In this document: positions 9,831-18,205 of the stretch, in pieces
Numbering within the stretch: position 1 is the first letter of the stretch
Layout: the number at the start of each line of letters is the position of its first letter
Source of the DNA: Tessaracoccus sp. OH4464_COT-324
GTDB taxonomy: Bacteria; Actinomycetota; Actinomycetes; Propionibacteriales; Propionibacteriaceae
Direction of reading: 5' to 3'
NCBI RefSeq assembly: GCF_003932855.1
Contig: NZ_RQYZ01000001.1
Span: 124,001-188,000, forward strand
Length of the DNA: 64,000 nt
Program-made: the position numbers and the translations under genes
Notes under the pieces: generated by a model
The model's input: only the letters and a program-made list of their open reading frames with translations
Told to the model about the DNA's origin: nothing
Database searches by the model: none

Positions 9831-11242
9831 CGGACGTTCAGATCCCCGACGAGGACGCAGCGGCGCCGGCGAGCGAAATTGCGGGCCCGGGTGAGCCCCT
9901 CGCCCGTCGGACCTGCGATGGTGAACGTGGAATAGCCCTCGCCTCCGATGCCGATTCCGGTGAACGACGACCCGTTCTTCACGAAGATCGTGGTCTGGAT
10001 CAGCTTGCCCATCAGCGTCAGCTTGGACACGTCGCGCGAGTGCATGATCGCAGTGTGCCTGTTACCGTGCTCCAGCTTGCAGGCCAAATCGATCGCTGCA
10101 TCCACGTCCGGCACCCGAACCAACCCGATGATCGGCATCATCATCTCCTCCACCACGAAAGGATGGTCCTGTGCTGCCTCGAACACCAGCAGCCGCACCC
10201 CTGCTGGGGCAGTCACGCCGATGGCTTCCAGAATCTGCGTCGCGGGCTTGCCCACCCAGTCAGTTGCGGGGCCCCTCTTGCCCAGGAGAATCCCTTCCAG
10301 ACGATGGACCTGCTCCGCAGCCAGCTCGAAGGCGCCGTTCTTCACCATGTTGAACTTCAGCAGGTCAGCGATGGCGTCGACCGCTACGATCTCCTTCTCG
10401 GAGGTGCAGGGCAGGTTGTTGTCGAAACTCGCCCCATCAACGATGCACTTGGCTGCGTGCTCCAGATCCGCCGTCGTGTCCACCACGACAGGAGGATTGC
10501 CTGCTCCCGCGCCGATCGCTTTTTTGCCCGAGGACAGCACGCTGCGCACGATGCCGGGACCGCCCGTGGCCACGAGCAACCGAACGTCTGGGTGCGCCAT
10601 CATCGCCTGGGTGTTCTCGATCGACGGTTCCGCCACTGTTACCACGAGGTTCTCAGGTGCACCGACTGCGCGCAACGCCCGGTTGATGACCCGCACCTGC
10701 CAAAGTGACAAGTCGCGGGCACGAGGATGGGGACTGAAGACCACCGCGTTGCCGGCCGCCAACATCCCGATGGTGTTGCAGGTGATGGTCTCGGTCGGGT
10801 TGGTGGTCGGTGTGATCGCCCCGATGACACCATAGGGTGAGTACTCGACGGTGGTGAGCCCATCGTCTCCCGACCAGGCCTCGGTCACCAGATCCTCGAC
10901 GCCAGGCGTCAACTCTGCGGCGGCCTTGTTCTTGAGGTATTTGTGTCCGACGTCGCCCATCCCAGTCTGGAGCACGGCTTGGCTCGCCATGTGATCCAGG
11001 TGATCGGGCTCCAGCATGGCCTCGCGGATGGCCGCGACAAAGCGCCTGCGATCGGCCATCGAGCAGCGCAGATACTCCCGCCAGGCCTGGTCCGCGGCCG
11101 CTACGGCCTCATCCATTGATGGAAAGACCCCGTCGCTGTACTCGGCTTGCGCGCCCGAACCTTCGTTCGAGCTGAGTTGGCTTGGGAGCCGCTCCAGCAC
11201 CTTCCTGATCGTCTCTTCCAGCAGCGTGGGATCCAACATCAT
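9827..11242 (-). CDS. pduP: CoA-acylating propionaldehyde dehydrogenase
   Basis: Converts propionaldehyde, CoA and NAD+ to propionyl-CoA and NADH inside the microcompartment (471 aa). The N-terminal amphipathic helix ([15 protein letters not shown], residues 7-21) fits the encapsulation peptide described for PduP. An aldehyde dehydrogenase fold follows ([14 protein letters not shown] near 136-149), with catalytic Cys279 in NLPCTSEK. The start is the first ATG of an ATGATG pair overlapping the pduO stop, with AAGGAG seven bases upstream. EutE is the close alternative, but the setting is Pdu. Confidence 0.95.
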   Translation of the reverse strand: MMLDPTLLEETIRKVLERLPSQLSSNEGSGAQAEYSDGVFPSMDEAVAAADQAWREYLRCSMADRRRFVAAIREAMLEPDHLDHMASQAVLQTGMGDVGHKYLKNKAAAELTPGVEDLVTEAWSGDDGLTTVEYSPYGVIGAITPTTNPTETITCNTIGMLAAGNAVVFSPHPRARDLSLWQVRVINRALRAVGAPENLVVTVAEPSIENTQAMMAHPDVRLLVATGGPGIVRSVLSSGKKAIGAGAGNPPVVVDTTADLEHAAKCIVDGASFDNNLPCTSEKEIVAVDAIADLLKFNMVKNGAFELAAEQVHRLEGILLGKRGPATDWVGKPATQILEAIGVTAPAGVRLLVFEAAQDHPFVVEEMMMPIIGLVRVPDVDAAIDLACKLEHGNRHTAIMHSRDVSKLTLMGKLIQTTIFVKNGSSFTGIGIGGEGYSTFTIAGPTGEGLTRARNFARRRRCVLVGDLNVR

Positions 11243-12234
11243 TCCTCATCTCCTTGTGCGTTTGTCCAAGCGAGCGCGTACTCGGCGATCAGGCAGTCCT
11301 CCTCGACCGTGCCGCCGGAAACACCCAACCCTCCCAGCAGGTGGCCGCGCTCATCGAATAGGGGGAAACCACCGCCGAACAGCACCACGCGCCCCTGGTT
11401 GCCGTCGGCCAGGCCGGGGAGCACCGTCGAGGCGGCCTCGCCCAGATTGGCGGTGGTCTGCTTGAAAGCAGCCGCCGTCCATGCCTTGTTCAGTGCGATA
11501 TCAGTGCTGGCCAGCAGCGTGTCGCTCATGCGCTCGAATGCCACTAGCCCGCCTCCGGCGTCCACGACAGCCACCGCTACGGGCACGCCCAGCGCACGCG
11601 CTTTGTCCTGGGCGCGCGCGACGAGCAGCTGGGCACGGGTCAAAACCGTGTCGTTGGGAAGGACCGTCAGGTGTTGTTTGACGGCCTTTCGGACGATCGC
11701 CTCGATGCGTTGCGCGTCTGCCCAGGATTCGCTCAGCCTCGCCAGCGCGTACACCGCGTCCGAGAGCCGATTCAAAAACTTGATCAACTCCGCGCGGACC
11801 TGCTCGTGTGCCGACAAGGTGAGAGTTCGTCGCTCGGCGCGGCGCACGATAGTGCGGGCAACATGGAAAACCGCGGAACGGGTGTCTCTTCCGGGAACCA
11901 CGAACGCGCGCTGTGGGCCGGTAACAGCCAGGCAGTCGTCAATGAGGTTCTCCAACTCGACGATGTCGTGAGCGTCAATTCGACCGTCGAGTTTCGCGGC
12001 CCCAGCCTCGTCGCTGGCCAACTCAGCGGCCAAGACAAACAAACGGTGCTGGATCCGGTGCACCCGATCGCGCCAATCGCCCTCCGGCAAGAGCGTCTTG
12101 GCTGCTCCCAAGGCAGAATTCGCCTCGTCCACCGCGCCGTAGGCCTCGACGCGTAGGCTGTCTTTGGCGACCCGGGAACCGCCGAACAGCCCCGTGTCTC
12201 CGGCGTCACCGGTGCGCGTGTAGATAGCAGGCAT
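11239..12234 (-). CDS. pduO: Cob(I)alamin adenosyltransferase PduO with C-terminal HbpS-like domain
   Basis: Adenosylates reduced cobalamin to make coenzyme B12 for PduCDE. The N-terminal PduO-type adenosyltransferase domain (about residues 1-180) begins AIYTRTGDAGDTGLFGG and contains the FVVPGRDTRSAVFHVARTIVRRAER block. The C-terminal DUF336/HbpS-like domain covers about 195-330 (VLTRAQLLVARAQDKA...). An in-frame ATG four codons upstream (12246) overlaps pduN by 11 nt, but I chose ATG 12234 because it has GAGG six bases upstream and matches the family N-terminus. It lacks an encapsulation-type leader helix. Confidence 0.95.
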   Translation of the reverse strand: MPAIYTRTGDAGDTGLFGGSRVAKDSLRVEAYGAVDEANSALGAAKTLLPEGDWRDRVHRIQHRLFVLAAELASDEAGAAKLDGRIDAHDIVELENLIDDCLAVTGPQRAFVVPGRDTRSAVFHVARTIVRRAERRTLTLSAHEQVRAELIKFLNRLSDAVYALARLSESWADAQRIEAIVRKAVKQHLTVLPNDTVLTRAQLLVARAQDKARALGVPVAVAVVDAGGGLVAFERMSDTLLASTDIALNKAWTAAAFKQTTANLGEAASTVLPGLADGNQGRVVLFGGGFPLFDERGHLLGGLGVSGGTVEEDCLIAEYALAWTNAQGDEE

Positions 12235-12235
12235 C

Positions 12236-12508
12236 TCACGCCTCATCTATCTCTACAGCGTCCACGATGCCCACTATCGTGGCGTCCAGGGGAGCCTGCG
12301 GTTTGTCCGCGCCGAAGCGGGCGCTGGAACCCTTGGTGATGATCACGGTTTCGCCCCGGCCCGCACCGACGGTGTCCACGGCCACCTCTGGAGCCGCGCA
12401 CGCATCGCCTTCCTTGTCCAGACGCTGGGTCAACAACAGTTTGAACCCAACCAGGCGCTCATCCTTGGTGGTGGATACTACCGTTCCGATGACTTTCGCG
12501 AGATACAT
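12236..12508 (-). CDS. pduN: Pentameric microcompartment vertex protein
   Basis: EutN/CcmL-family BMC-P protein (90 aa) that caps the vertices of the icosahedral shell. The N-terminus MYLAKVIGTVVST, the VDTVGAGRGETVIITKGSSAR block and DATIVGIVD near the C-terminus are characteristic. The AAAGGAG ribosome site lies within the end of the preceding gene, with a one-base gap between the two. Confidence 0.95.
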   Translation of the reverse strand: MYLAKVIGTVVSTTKDERLVGFKLLLTQRLDKEGDACAAPEVAVDTVGAGRGETVIITKGSSARFGADKPQAPLDATIVGIVDAVEIDEA

Positions 12509-12509
12509 T

Positions 12510-13238
12510 TCAGCTCCTTTGCTGGAAGGTGATGTTTCGCTTGTGGGCTAGGTCTCGTGCTAGATCCGTCACGATGGCGCGCGGGGCAATCCCAAGCGTC
12601 GAACCTTCCGGGGCTAGCGCGACGGTGGCTTGCGTGACCAGTCGCAACTCCTCTTTCGCTGGCTTCTCCGAGGCCGGGGACCGCCCGGGGCTGATGTGGC
12701 CCAGTACCGCTTCGTCGAGGAGAGTGGCGGGAGTGAGGGTCACCCCAAAACTCCGAATCATTTCGAGATTTCGGTGCAGCATCGCCTGGTAGGCCGCGGG
12801 CATGTTGGGAAACCAACCGCGCTTGGCCTCGGAGTCGGGGCAGGCACCGTCAACCACGGCAATCACTGGGCGGTTCGACATGATGAACTCCGCCATGAGG
12901 TTGGAAGCCAGGCAGTCGCCGATTCCGTGCGCAACTTTCGCGAAAAGATTGACCGTGGCGGTGGGCACTATGAGCAGGTCATGGGCCGTGGTGAGCGAGT
13001 CAGCAGCTGGCGTCATTCCGACGTCGGCAATCCGCTGCTCATCCAGGATGCGCTCGGCGCTAGGAGTCCGAGTCCAATCGAGTTGGACGGCGTCCGTGAG
13101 GCGTCGCAACGCCGCCAACGAGTCATCGAAGCCGAGTAGCGCGCCAGTGAACAGCACGAGTGCCCTGGGCCGTCGAGCCGGCAGCCCAAACTCGGCCAGC
13201 ACGCGGCGAATGATACGTTCGATCTCTTGTTCGGTCAT
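12510..13238 (-). CDS. pduM: PduM-position protein with a flavoprotein-like (HFCD) core
   Basis: 242 aa. The first 19 residues (MTEQEIERIIRRVLAEFGL) form an encapsulation-type amphipathic helix. The middle (about 27-165) resembles FMN-binding HFCD flavoproteins: DLLIVPTATVNLFAKVAHGIGD followed by RPVIAVVDGACP. The C-terminus (PRAIVTDLARDLAHKRNI) resembles the end of PduM as I remember it from enteric bacteria. PduM there is about 160 aa, so this protein is longer. The place between eutJ and pduN is the usual pduM slot. It overlaps the preceding gene by four bases (ATGA). It may be a shell-assembly protein, a flavin oxidoreductase or both; the symbol is by position and similarity. Confidence 0.65.
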   Translation of the reverse strand: MTEQEIERIIRRVLAEFGLPARRPRALVLFTGALLGFDDSLAALRRLTDAVQLDWTRTPSAERILDEQRIADVGMTPAADSLTTAHDLLIVPTATVNLFAKVAHGIGDCLASNLMAEFIMSNRPVIAVVDGACPDSEAKRGWFPNMPAAYQAMLHRNLEMIRSFGVTLTPATLLDEAVLGHISPGRSPASEKPAKEELRLVTQATVALAPEGSTLGIAPRAIVTDLARDLAHKRNITFQQRS

Positions 13239-14050
13239 GGTTGACCTTTCAAAGCGGTACCTAGGGGAGTGGGGAAAAGCGGGTGGGCGGGAGCCTCCAC
13301 CGGCCTACCGAGAACGGCGGAGAACACCCTCGTCGACTCGGGGAACGAAGTGGCGCCGCCCACCAGGAACACCTGATCCACCTCGCGCCCGGCCAGGATG
13401 CGTTTTGCGATGCTGGCCATCTTCTCCATCGTTGGGCGGATGAGCCCGAACACGAGCTTGGACTCAGCGGGGTCTTTCTTCAGTGTCTCTGCGGTGTCGT
13501 AGTCGAGGCCCAGCGCCCCGGAGAGCACCAAAGTCATGTGGTGGCCGCCCGTCGGTTCGTCGTCGGAAACGACGCAATTCCCATCTGCGAGGATGGAGAC
13601 CCCGGTGGTGCCGTGACCGACGTCAATGACGGCTCCGCTGCGGATGCCGAGAGCCCGGGCGGCGGCCACGGGTTCATCCACGATCTCGGCAACGCTGAGT
13701 TGGCAGGCCTCCACCACGTTGCTGAAGATTCTTGCGGTTGCCTTGTCAATTCCCGGTGGGACTGCGATGGCCGCGGAGTTGAACTCGTGGTTCAGCTTTG
13801 CCTGCAGCTCTGCCAGGAGCTGTTGCACCGTACGAACCGCGCCCAACCAGTCCACGACAATGCCGTCGCGCACCACCGTCGACGAGCGCCAGGCCCCGGC
13901 AACCGGCTGGCCGTGCAGGTCCGCGACGGCGAGCACGATGTTGCCGGTGCCGAGGTCGATGCCCAGCCGTAGGGGCCCTGTGACCTTGGCGGTTTCTCCC
14001 GAACCAACGAGATGGGAGAACTGCGCCAGTCGACGATGATGCGGATCCAT
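13235..14050 (-). CDS. eutJ: EutJ family actin/Hsp70-like ATPase
   Basis: 271 aa protein of the actin-like ATPase fold. Seen are the phosphate-1 loop LGIDLGTGNIVLAV (residues 28-41), a second phosphate loop AVIDVGHGTTGVSIL near 140 and the adenosine motif VFLVGGATSFPE near the end. It is thought to act as a chaperone for microcompartment enzymes, but the role in Pdu loci is unproven. Firmicutes-type pdu clusters carry a eutJ-like gene at the same place (after pduL), to my knowledge. It ends in an ATGA overlap with the next gene and follows pduL by two bases. Confidence 0.88.
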   Translation of the reverse strand: MDPHHRRLAQFSHLVGSGETAKVTGPLRLGIDLGTGNIVLAVADLHGQPVAGAWRSSTVVRDGIVVDWLGAVRTVQQLLAELQAKLNHEFNSAAIAVPPGIDKATARIFSNVVEACQLSVAEIVDEPVAAARALGIRSGAVIDVGHGTTGVSILADGNCVVSDDEPTGGHHMTLVLSGALGLDYDTAETLKKDPAESKLVFGLIRPTMEKMASIAKRILAGREVDQVFLVGGATSFPESTRVFSAVLGRPVEAPAHPLFPTPLGTALKGQP

Positions 14051-14052
14051 GG

Positions 14053-14688
14053 TTACTTCCCGAGGATTGTGGCCCAGTCGCCGGTGCTTGCTCCGATGGC
14101 GTTGCCCTCATCGGTGTCGAGATGCAGTTCCAGGAGGAAGGACGGTTTGACACGCACTAGGAAATGCTCCAAGATGCCGCCACGTTCGCCGTCGAATTGC
14201 ACACGGACTCGGTCCTGGTCGTTCAGGCCGAGCGCGGCCGCGTCGTCGGGGCTCATGTGGATGTGTCGCCCCGCGACGATGGCCGCGTGCTCCATCTGGA
14301 TGCGTCCCGCCGGGCCGGAGATTTCGATCGGACCAGCGTTTTCGAGTTGGCCCGATTGCGCCATCGGGGCCGAGACACCAAGCGCATAACAGTCGGTGCG
14401 GGAGAGTTCCACCTGTGTTGCGGGCCGGTTAGGGCCCATGACCCGCACCCGTTCCATCGAACCTCGGGGGCCATGCAGCGTCACGACTTCCTCGGCCGCG
14501 AATTCGCCGCGCTGCCGAACATACTTCTTCACCTTGGGGGCCTCATAGCCGAACAAGGTTCGGAAGTCGGCGTCGCTCAGGTGAACGTGCCGGTTGGATA
14601 TGCCGACCATCACTCGGTGGGGGTTGGCCTCGTTCAGCTGGGACAGCACGCGCGACGCGATCTCGGAAATCAGTTGCTGCTCGTTCAT
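14053..14688 (-). CDS. pduL: Phosphate propanoyltransferase PduL
   Basis: Converts propionyl-CoA and phosphate to propionyl phosphate, releasing CoA inside the compartment (211 aa). An N-terminal helix (NEQQLISEIASRVLSQL) fits an encapsulation peptide. The two beta-barrel domains carry the zinc-binding His motifs NRHVHLS (His34, His36) and RHIHMS (His142, His144), and the C-terminal LHLDTDEGNA. It is not related to Pta. The kinase that would make ATP from the product (PduW) is not in this window. Confidence 0.95.
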   Translation of the reverse strand: MNEQQLISEIASRVLSQLNEANPHRVMVGISNRHVHLSDADFRTLFGYEAPKVKKYVRQRGEFAAEEVVTLHGPRGSMERVRVMGPNRPATQVELSRTDCYALGVSAPMAQSGQLENAGPIEISGPAGRIQMEHAAIVAGRHIHMSPDDAAALGLNDQDRVRVQFDGERGGILEHFLVRVKPSFLLELHLDTDEGNAIGASTGDWATILGK

Positions 14689-14690
14689 GG

Positions 14691-14963
14691 TCAGGCCTTG
14701 GGCAGCAGTTTCTCGACGTCACTGTGTGGGCGCGGGATCACGTGCTGGCTGACGAGTTCACCCACCTTGGCTGCTGCGGCGGATCCGGCGTCCACAGCCG
14801 CCTTGACCGCGCCGACGTCGCCGCGCACCATCACGGTCACGAATCCGGCACCGATCTTCTCGGATCCGACGAGGGTGACGTTTGCGGATTTTGTCATGGC
14901 GTCGGCGGCCTCGACGGCCCCGACGAATCCCTTGGTCTCAACGAGACCCAGTGCTTGGCTCAT
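14691..14963 (-). CDS. pduJ: BMC-H hexameric shell protein PduJ
   Basis: Canonical single BMC-domain shell subunit (90 aa) forming hexagonal facets. It is nearly the same as the PduA encoded at 21368-21646 (about 85% identity by eye). The pore loop reads [10 protein letters not shown], with Ala39 where enteric PduA/PduJ carry the pore Ser40. I call it PduJ by its position after pduK. ATGA overlap with the upstream pduK stop; gap of two bases to pduL. Confidence 0.93.
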   Translation of the reverse strand: MSQALGLVETKGFVGAVEAADAMTKSANVTLVGSEKIGAGFVTVMVRGDVGAVKAAVDAGSAAAAKVGELVSQHVIPRPHSDVEKLLPKA

Positions 14964-15448
14964 GCTTGCTTCCTCCTCGAGGTGGTTGTCTTGGCGGTGG
15001 TCGCCATGGCCGCAGCGGGCGCTGCGGTGATCTTGGGCGTCGGATGCTGGGCGGCCCGCGGTGCGGGCGACTCAGTTTCGGCGGATTTTTTGGTTAGGTC
15101 GGGGTTCGCCTCCTTGGCCGGCGGCGCAGTTTTCTTTGGCCGCTCCACGGGCTTCGGCGGCCGGTAGCCGACGGTGGAGTTGTTGTGCACAAGGCTTTCG
15201 ATCTGCTCGTTGGGTCTGGGTATCACGTGGTGGCTCACTACCCGCGAGATTCGACTCGCTGCGGTGCAGGCGGCGATGACCGCTGCCTGCACCGCGCCCA
15301 CCTGCCCGAGTACCTTGATGGTCACGTACCCGCCGCCCTTGGCGAGTTCGTAGCCAACCAGCTCCACGTTGGCGGTCTTACAGGCGACGTCGGCGGCCTC
15401 TATTGCAGCCACTAGCCCGACAGTCTCCACTGTTCCAAGTGCTTGCAT
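14960..15448 (-). CDS. pduK: BMC-domain shell protein PduK with long basic tail
   Basis: Residues 1-85 are a BMC-H domain ([20 protein letters not shown]; pore loop AKGGGYV). Residues 90-162 are a low-complexity, Pro/Ala/Thr/Lys-rich tail ([15 protein letters not shown] ... [13 protein letters not shown]), probably disordered. The tail has no cysteine, so it cannot carry an iron-sulfur site. It may face the lumen or cytoplasm and recruit partners. The start overlaps the pduH stop by one base (TAATG). Confidence 0.88.
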   Translation of the reverse strand: MQALGTVETVGLVAAIEAADVACKTANVELVGYELAKGGGYVTIKVLGQVGAVQAAVIAACTAASRISRVVSHHVIPRPNEQIESLVHNNSTVGYRPPKPVERPKKTAPPAKEANPDLTKKSAETESPAPRAAQHPTPKITAAPAAAMATTAKTTTSRRKQA

Positions 15449-15813
15449 TACTGGTTCCTTTCGGTGAATCCTCGGAGCGGGATTCGTTTCACGATCCGGG
15501 CGGCGTTGGAGCCCAGCAGACGGGCGGCCTCAGCCGAGGTTGATTGGACGACGATGTAGGGTCGAGCCTCAGGCAGCTTGTCGAGGGTGACCACGGCATA
15601 GTCGAGGGACATACCGATGCCCACGCCTAGCCGGGACGAGGTGGCTGCGCTTTTCGCGAGCACCAGGGGATTCAGCTCCTCCCGATGGCTGACGACGCAC
15701 GGCACGCCCTCTTCCTCGACGCCGAGGAGAACCGCACTCAGCTGCCTCTCGTCCAGCCCGGTGGCGGCGAAAAGCTCGATGGTGGGGCTCTCAGCAGGTG
15801 GAATCCGCATCAT
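15448..15813 (-). CDS. pduH: Diol dehydratase reactivase small subunit
   Basis: Small subunit of the chaperone-like factor that releases damaged cobalamin from PduCDE (121 aa from the chosen start). The family fold is visible in PTIELFAATGLDERQLSAVLLGVEEEGVP and in LGVGIGMSLDYAVVTLDKLP. A TTG four codons upstream is possible, but I chose ATG 15813 because it forms an ATGA overlap with the pduG stop, as is common in this operon. Confidence 0.92.
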   Translation of the reverse strand: MMRIPPAESPTIELFAATGLDERQLSAVLLGVEEEGVPCVVSHREELNPLVLAKSAATSSRLGVGIGMSLDYAVVTLDKLPEARPYIVVQSTSAEAARLLGSNAARIVKRIPLRGFTERNQ

Positions 15814-17621
15814 GACCCCATCCAACTGAGGGCCAGACCGGTGGCAACGGCGTTACGGGGCCCTTCGGTGCCGCGGATGTTTGCGCGTCCGGCGACCACG
15901 CGGTATTCGGCCAGCGCCTTCGTCACCAGCTGCGGGATCTCGAAGTCGAGGGCGGAGCCGCCGACCAGCACCACGAAATCGATGCCGCGGATGTTGTCGG
16001 TGGGGCTCACTCGACGCAGCGCGCGCAACGAGTTGGTGACGAATACACGCTCCTTAGCCCGAATACGCACCTGGCGGATGGTCTCCACCGGCAGATCGAT
16101 CTCTAGCGGAACCATGCCGTCGGGTTTCAGAATCACCACCCGCGCGTACAGGTGAGGGGGCAGCGGCTCGTCGAAAAACTGCACGGTGCCGTCCTCATGC
16201 CGGATGTTGAACACCGTTTCCACCCGGGCCAGCGGATAACGCTTGACGTCCTCTGCGGTGTCGAACAGCTCCAGACCCAACTCGGACTGGATCATCAGCG
16301 TGACCATGTCTCCAGCACCGGCGAGGTGGATGGAGGTCCCGCTGCCGTCTGCCCGCATGATGGAGGCATCCGTTGACCCCGCGCCCATGTCTAGGATTGC
16401 AATGGGTGCGGCAGTACCGGGGGTGGTCAGCGCGCCGCGGATGGCCATGTCGGCCTCCACTCCTCCCACCTCAACCGGCACACCGAACTGCGCCGCCATC
16501 TCGTTTGCGAGGCGTTGCATCTGCAGTCTGTCGGTTTTCACCATCACGGCAATCCCGACGGCGGCCTCCATCGCGAACTCCTCGGCCACGCCCCCGGCCA
16601 CTCGCCGCGGAACATGTGTGTCGACGGCCAGCAGATCCGTGATCTTCACCGATTTCGGGTCGAGGTTGGTCAGCCCGCCCATGGTGACTCGCACCTTTTC
16701 CATCATGCCGCCGACGTTGGTGCCCGGCTGGCCGGTGATGTCGTCGACATCTGGGTTCTTCGCCAGGGCGGTCATGATGGCCTCGGCGCCCTCATCAACA
16801 TCGACCTCTACTGTGCGCTGCACGCTCTGGAAGCTGATCTTGCCCGCAGGGATCCTGCGCTCCTTCACATCGCCTTGCGGGGTCTTGATCACCACTGCTG
16901 AGCGGTTGCCGACGAGCGAGCGGGCGAGCGGGACGACCTGCTTTGTGTCGTCTGCATCCAAACCGAACAGGGTGGCGATCCCGAACGGGTTGGACAGGGT
17001 CTCGACGATGCGTCCCACTTCTGCGACCTCGACGGCCGCCAGCATTCCAATGGGCACCTTCTCGATATGGGCCACCTCATCAACGATCGGAATTTTGTTG
17101 GTCAACCGGTTATGCACCAGCACACCGTCGTCAAGTTGCAGGATCGCTCCGGCGACGGGTATTCGGTCAACCGCCTCGTTGATCAGGCGGGCCACCTCCT
17201 CGAAGGAGCGGCTGCGATCAGCCACGATGATCACAGGATCAGTCCCGCGCCAGGTGGGCAGGTCGGCCAGCAGCACCGTGCGGCCGACGCCGATGCCCAA
17301 GCCTCCCGGGGTCGCAGGGTTGTGACCGATCATCGTCGACTCGGTGATGATGGTCTCCGTGATGGTCTCCATCGCGACATCACCGATGACGGGGGCGGCC
17401 TCGTTAATCCGCACCAGATCCAGATCCGTCATCTTCAGGCCGGCCCGCTCCAGCGCGACGCTCAGGGCTTGGAAGACGCCCTTGATGTTCGCGTCCGTTC
17501 CCTTGATCCCGGTGGTGGGGATCGTGGCGGAGGCCAGGAAACGAAGGGAGTCGCCGGTGCGCTCGGCGAGCGCAACCTCAGTGCTTGCATTGCCGATGTC
17601 GATCCCGGCGACGATACCCAT
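15810..17621 (-). CDS. pduG: Diol dehydratase reactivase large subunit
   Basis: Hsp70/actin-like ATPase (603 aa) that works with PduH to exchange inactivated cobalamin in the dehydratase. The first phosphate loop is VAGIDIGNASTEVALA at the N-terminus; the second (APIAILDMGAGSTDASIM) is near residue 410, and the C-terminal motif is DFVVLVGGSALDFEIPQ. Length equals the family norm (about 605-610). Fifty bases separate it from pduE, the largest gap in the dehydratase block. Confidence 0.95.
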   Translation of the reverse strand: MGIVAGIDIGNASTEVALAERTGDSLRFLASATIPTTGIKGTDANIKGVFQALSVALERAGLKMTDLDLVRINEAAPVIGDVAMETITETIITESTMIGHNPATPGGLGIGVGRTVLLADLPTWRGTDPVIIVADRSRSFEEVARLINEAVDRIPVAGAILQLDDGVLVHNRLTNKIPIVDEVAHIEKVPIGMLAAVEVAEVGRIVETLSNPFGIATLFGLDADDTKQVVPLARSLVGNRSAVVIKTPQGDVKERRIPAGKISFQSVQRTVEVDVDEGAEAIMTALAKNPDVDDITGQPGTNVGGMMEKVRVTMGGLTNLDPKSVKITDLLAVDTHVPRRVAGGVAEEFAMEAAVGIAVMVKTDRLQMQRLANEMAAQFGVPVEVGGVEADMAIRGALTTPGTAAPIAILDMGAGSTDASIMRADGSGTSIHLAGAGDMVTLMIQSELGLELFDTAEDVKRYPLARVETVFNIRHEDGTVQFFDEPLPPHLYARVVILKPDGMVPLEIDLPVETIRQVRIRAKERVFVTNSLRALRRVSPTDNIRGIDFVVLVGGSALDFEIPQLVTKALAEYRVVAGRANIRGTEGPRNAVATGLALSWMGS

Positions 17622-17671
17622 CGTTGGATTTCCTTCCTTGCTTGCTCAAACTGGCCGAGATCGGCCGGTGC

Positions 17672-18196
17672 TCAGTCGATCCGCAGACGATCCCGCTGCT
17701 CGTAGACGTCCGCAGCCTGCCGCACGAAACCGGCGGAGACCTTGGCCTGGTACTTCTGGTCCAGCTCGTCGGCGATGGCGTAGAGCTCGGCCTTCGTGGA
17801 GCGGTACGGGCGCAGCGCGTTGTAGATCTCCAGGAGCCGCTCGTCGGGTACGGCGACGAGCTCGGCCGCCCGGCGCATGTTGCGTGCCAGCGGGGCGCGC
17901 CCGGTGTCGTCCGCCACCTGGGCCTGCAACTCGAGGGTCTCCGGGGTGATCCGGAACTCGCTGGGGGACAGCGTGCCCGCCTTGACCTTGTCGAACTCCA
18001 AGTCGGTGAGGCTCAACCCGCCCGGAGTGGAGACCATCTCAGGATGCTTCTCCGCAAGCGGATAGTGTTCCTTGCTCACCTTGGTCGCTCGGCCAGGCGT
18101 GCCGGCGGGTTCCTTCTTCTGGAAGGAGACCTGCTGCTGGCCGAGATCCTTCATCACTTCGGCCATGATTTGGCGGATGAGTTGTTCTTGATCCAT
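17672..18196 (-). CDS. pduE: Propanediol/glycerol dehydratase small subunit
   Basis: Gamma subunit (174 aa) of the coenzyme B12-dependent diol dehydratase. The N-terminus MDQEQLIRQIMAEVMKDLG is an encapsulation-like helix. The core TGRAPLARNMRRAAELVAVPDERLLEIYNALRP is highly typical of PduE/DhaB3. AGGAG precedes the ATG. Nine bases separate it from pduD. Confidence 0.95.
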   Translation of the reverse strand: MDQEQLIRQIMAEVMKDLGQQQVSFQKKEPAGTPGRATKVSKEHYPLAEKHPEMVSTPGGLSLTDLEFDKVKAGTLSPSEFRITPETLELQAQVADDTGRAPLARNMRRAAELVAVPDERLLEIYNALRPYRSTKAELYAIADELDQKYQAKVSAGFVRQAADVYEQRDRLRID

Positions 18197-18205
18197 GGCG
18201 GTCTC

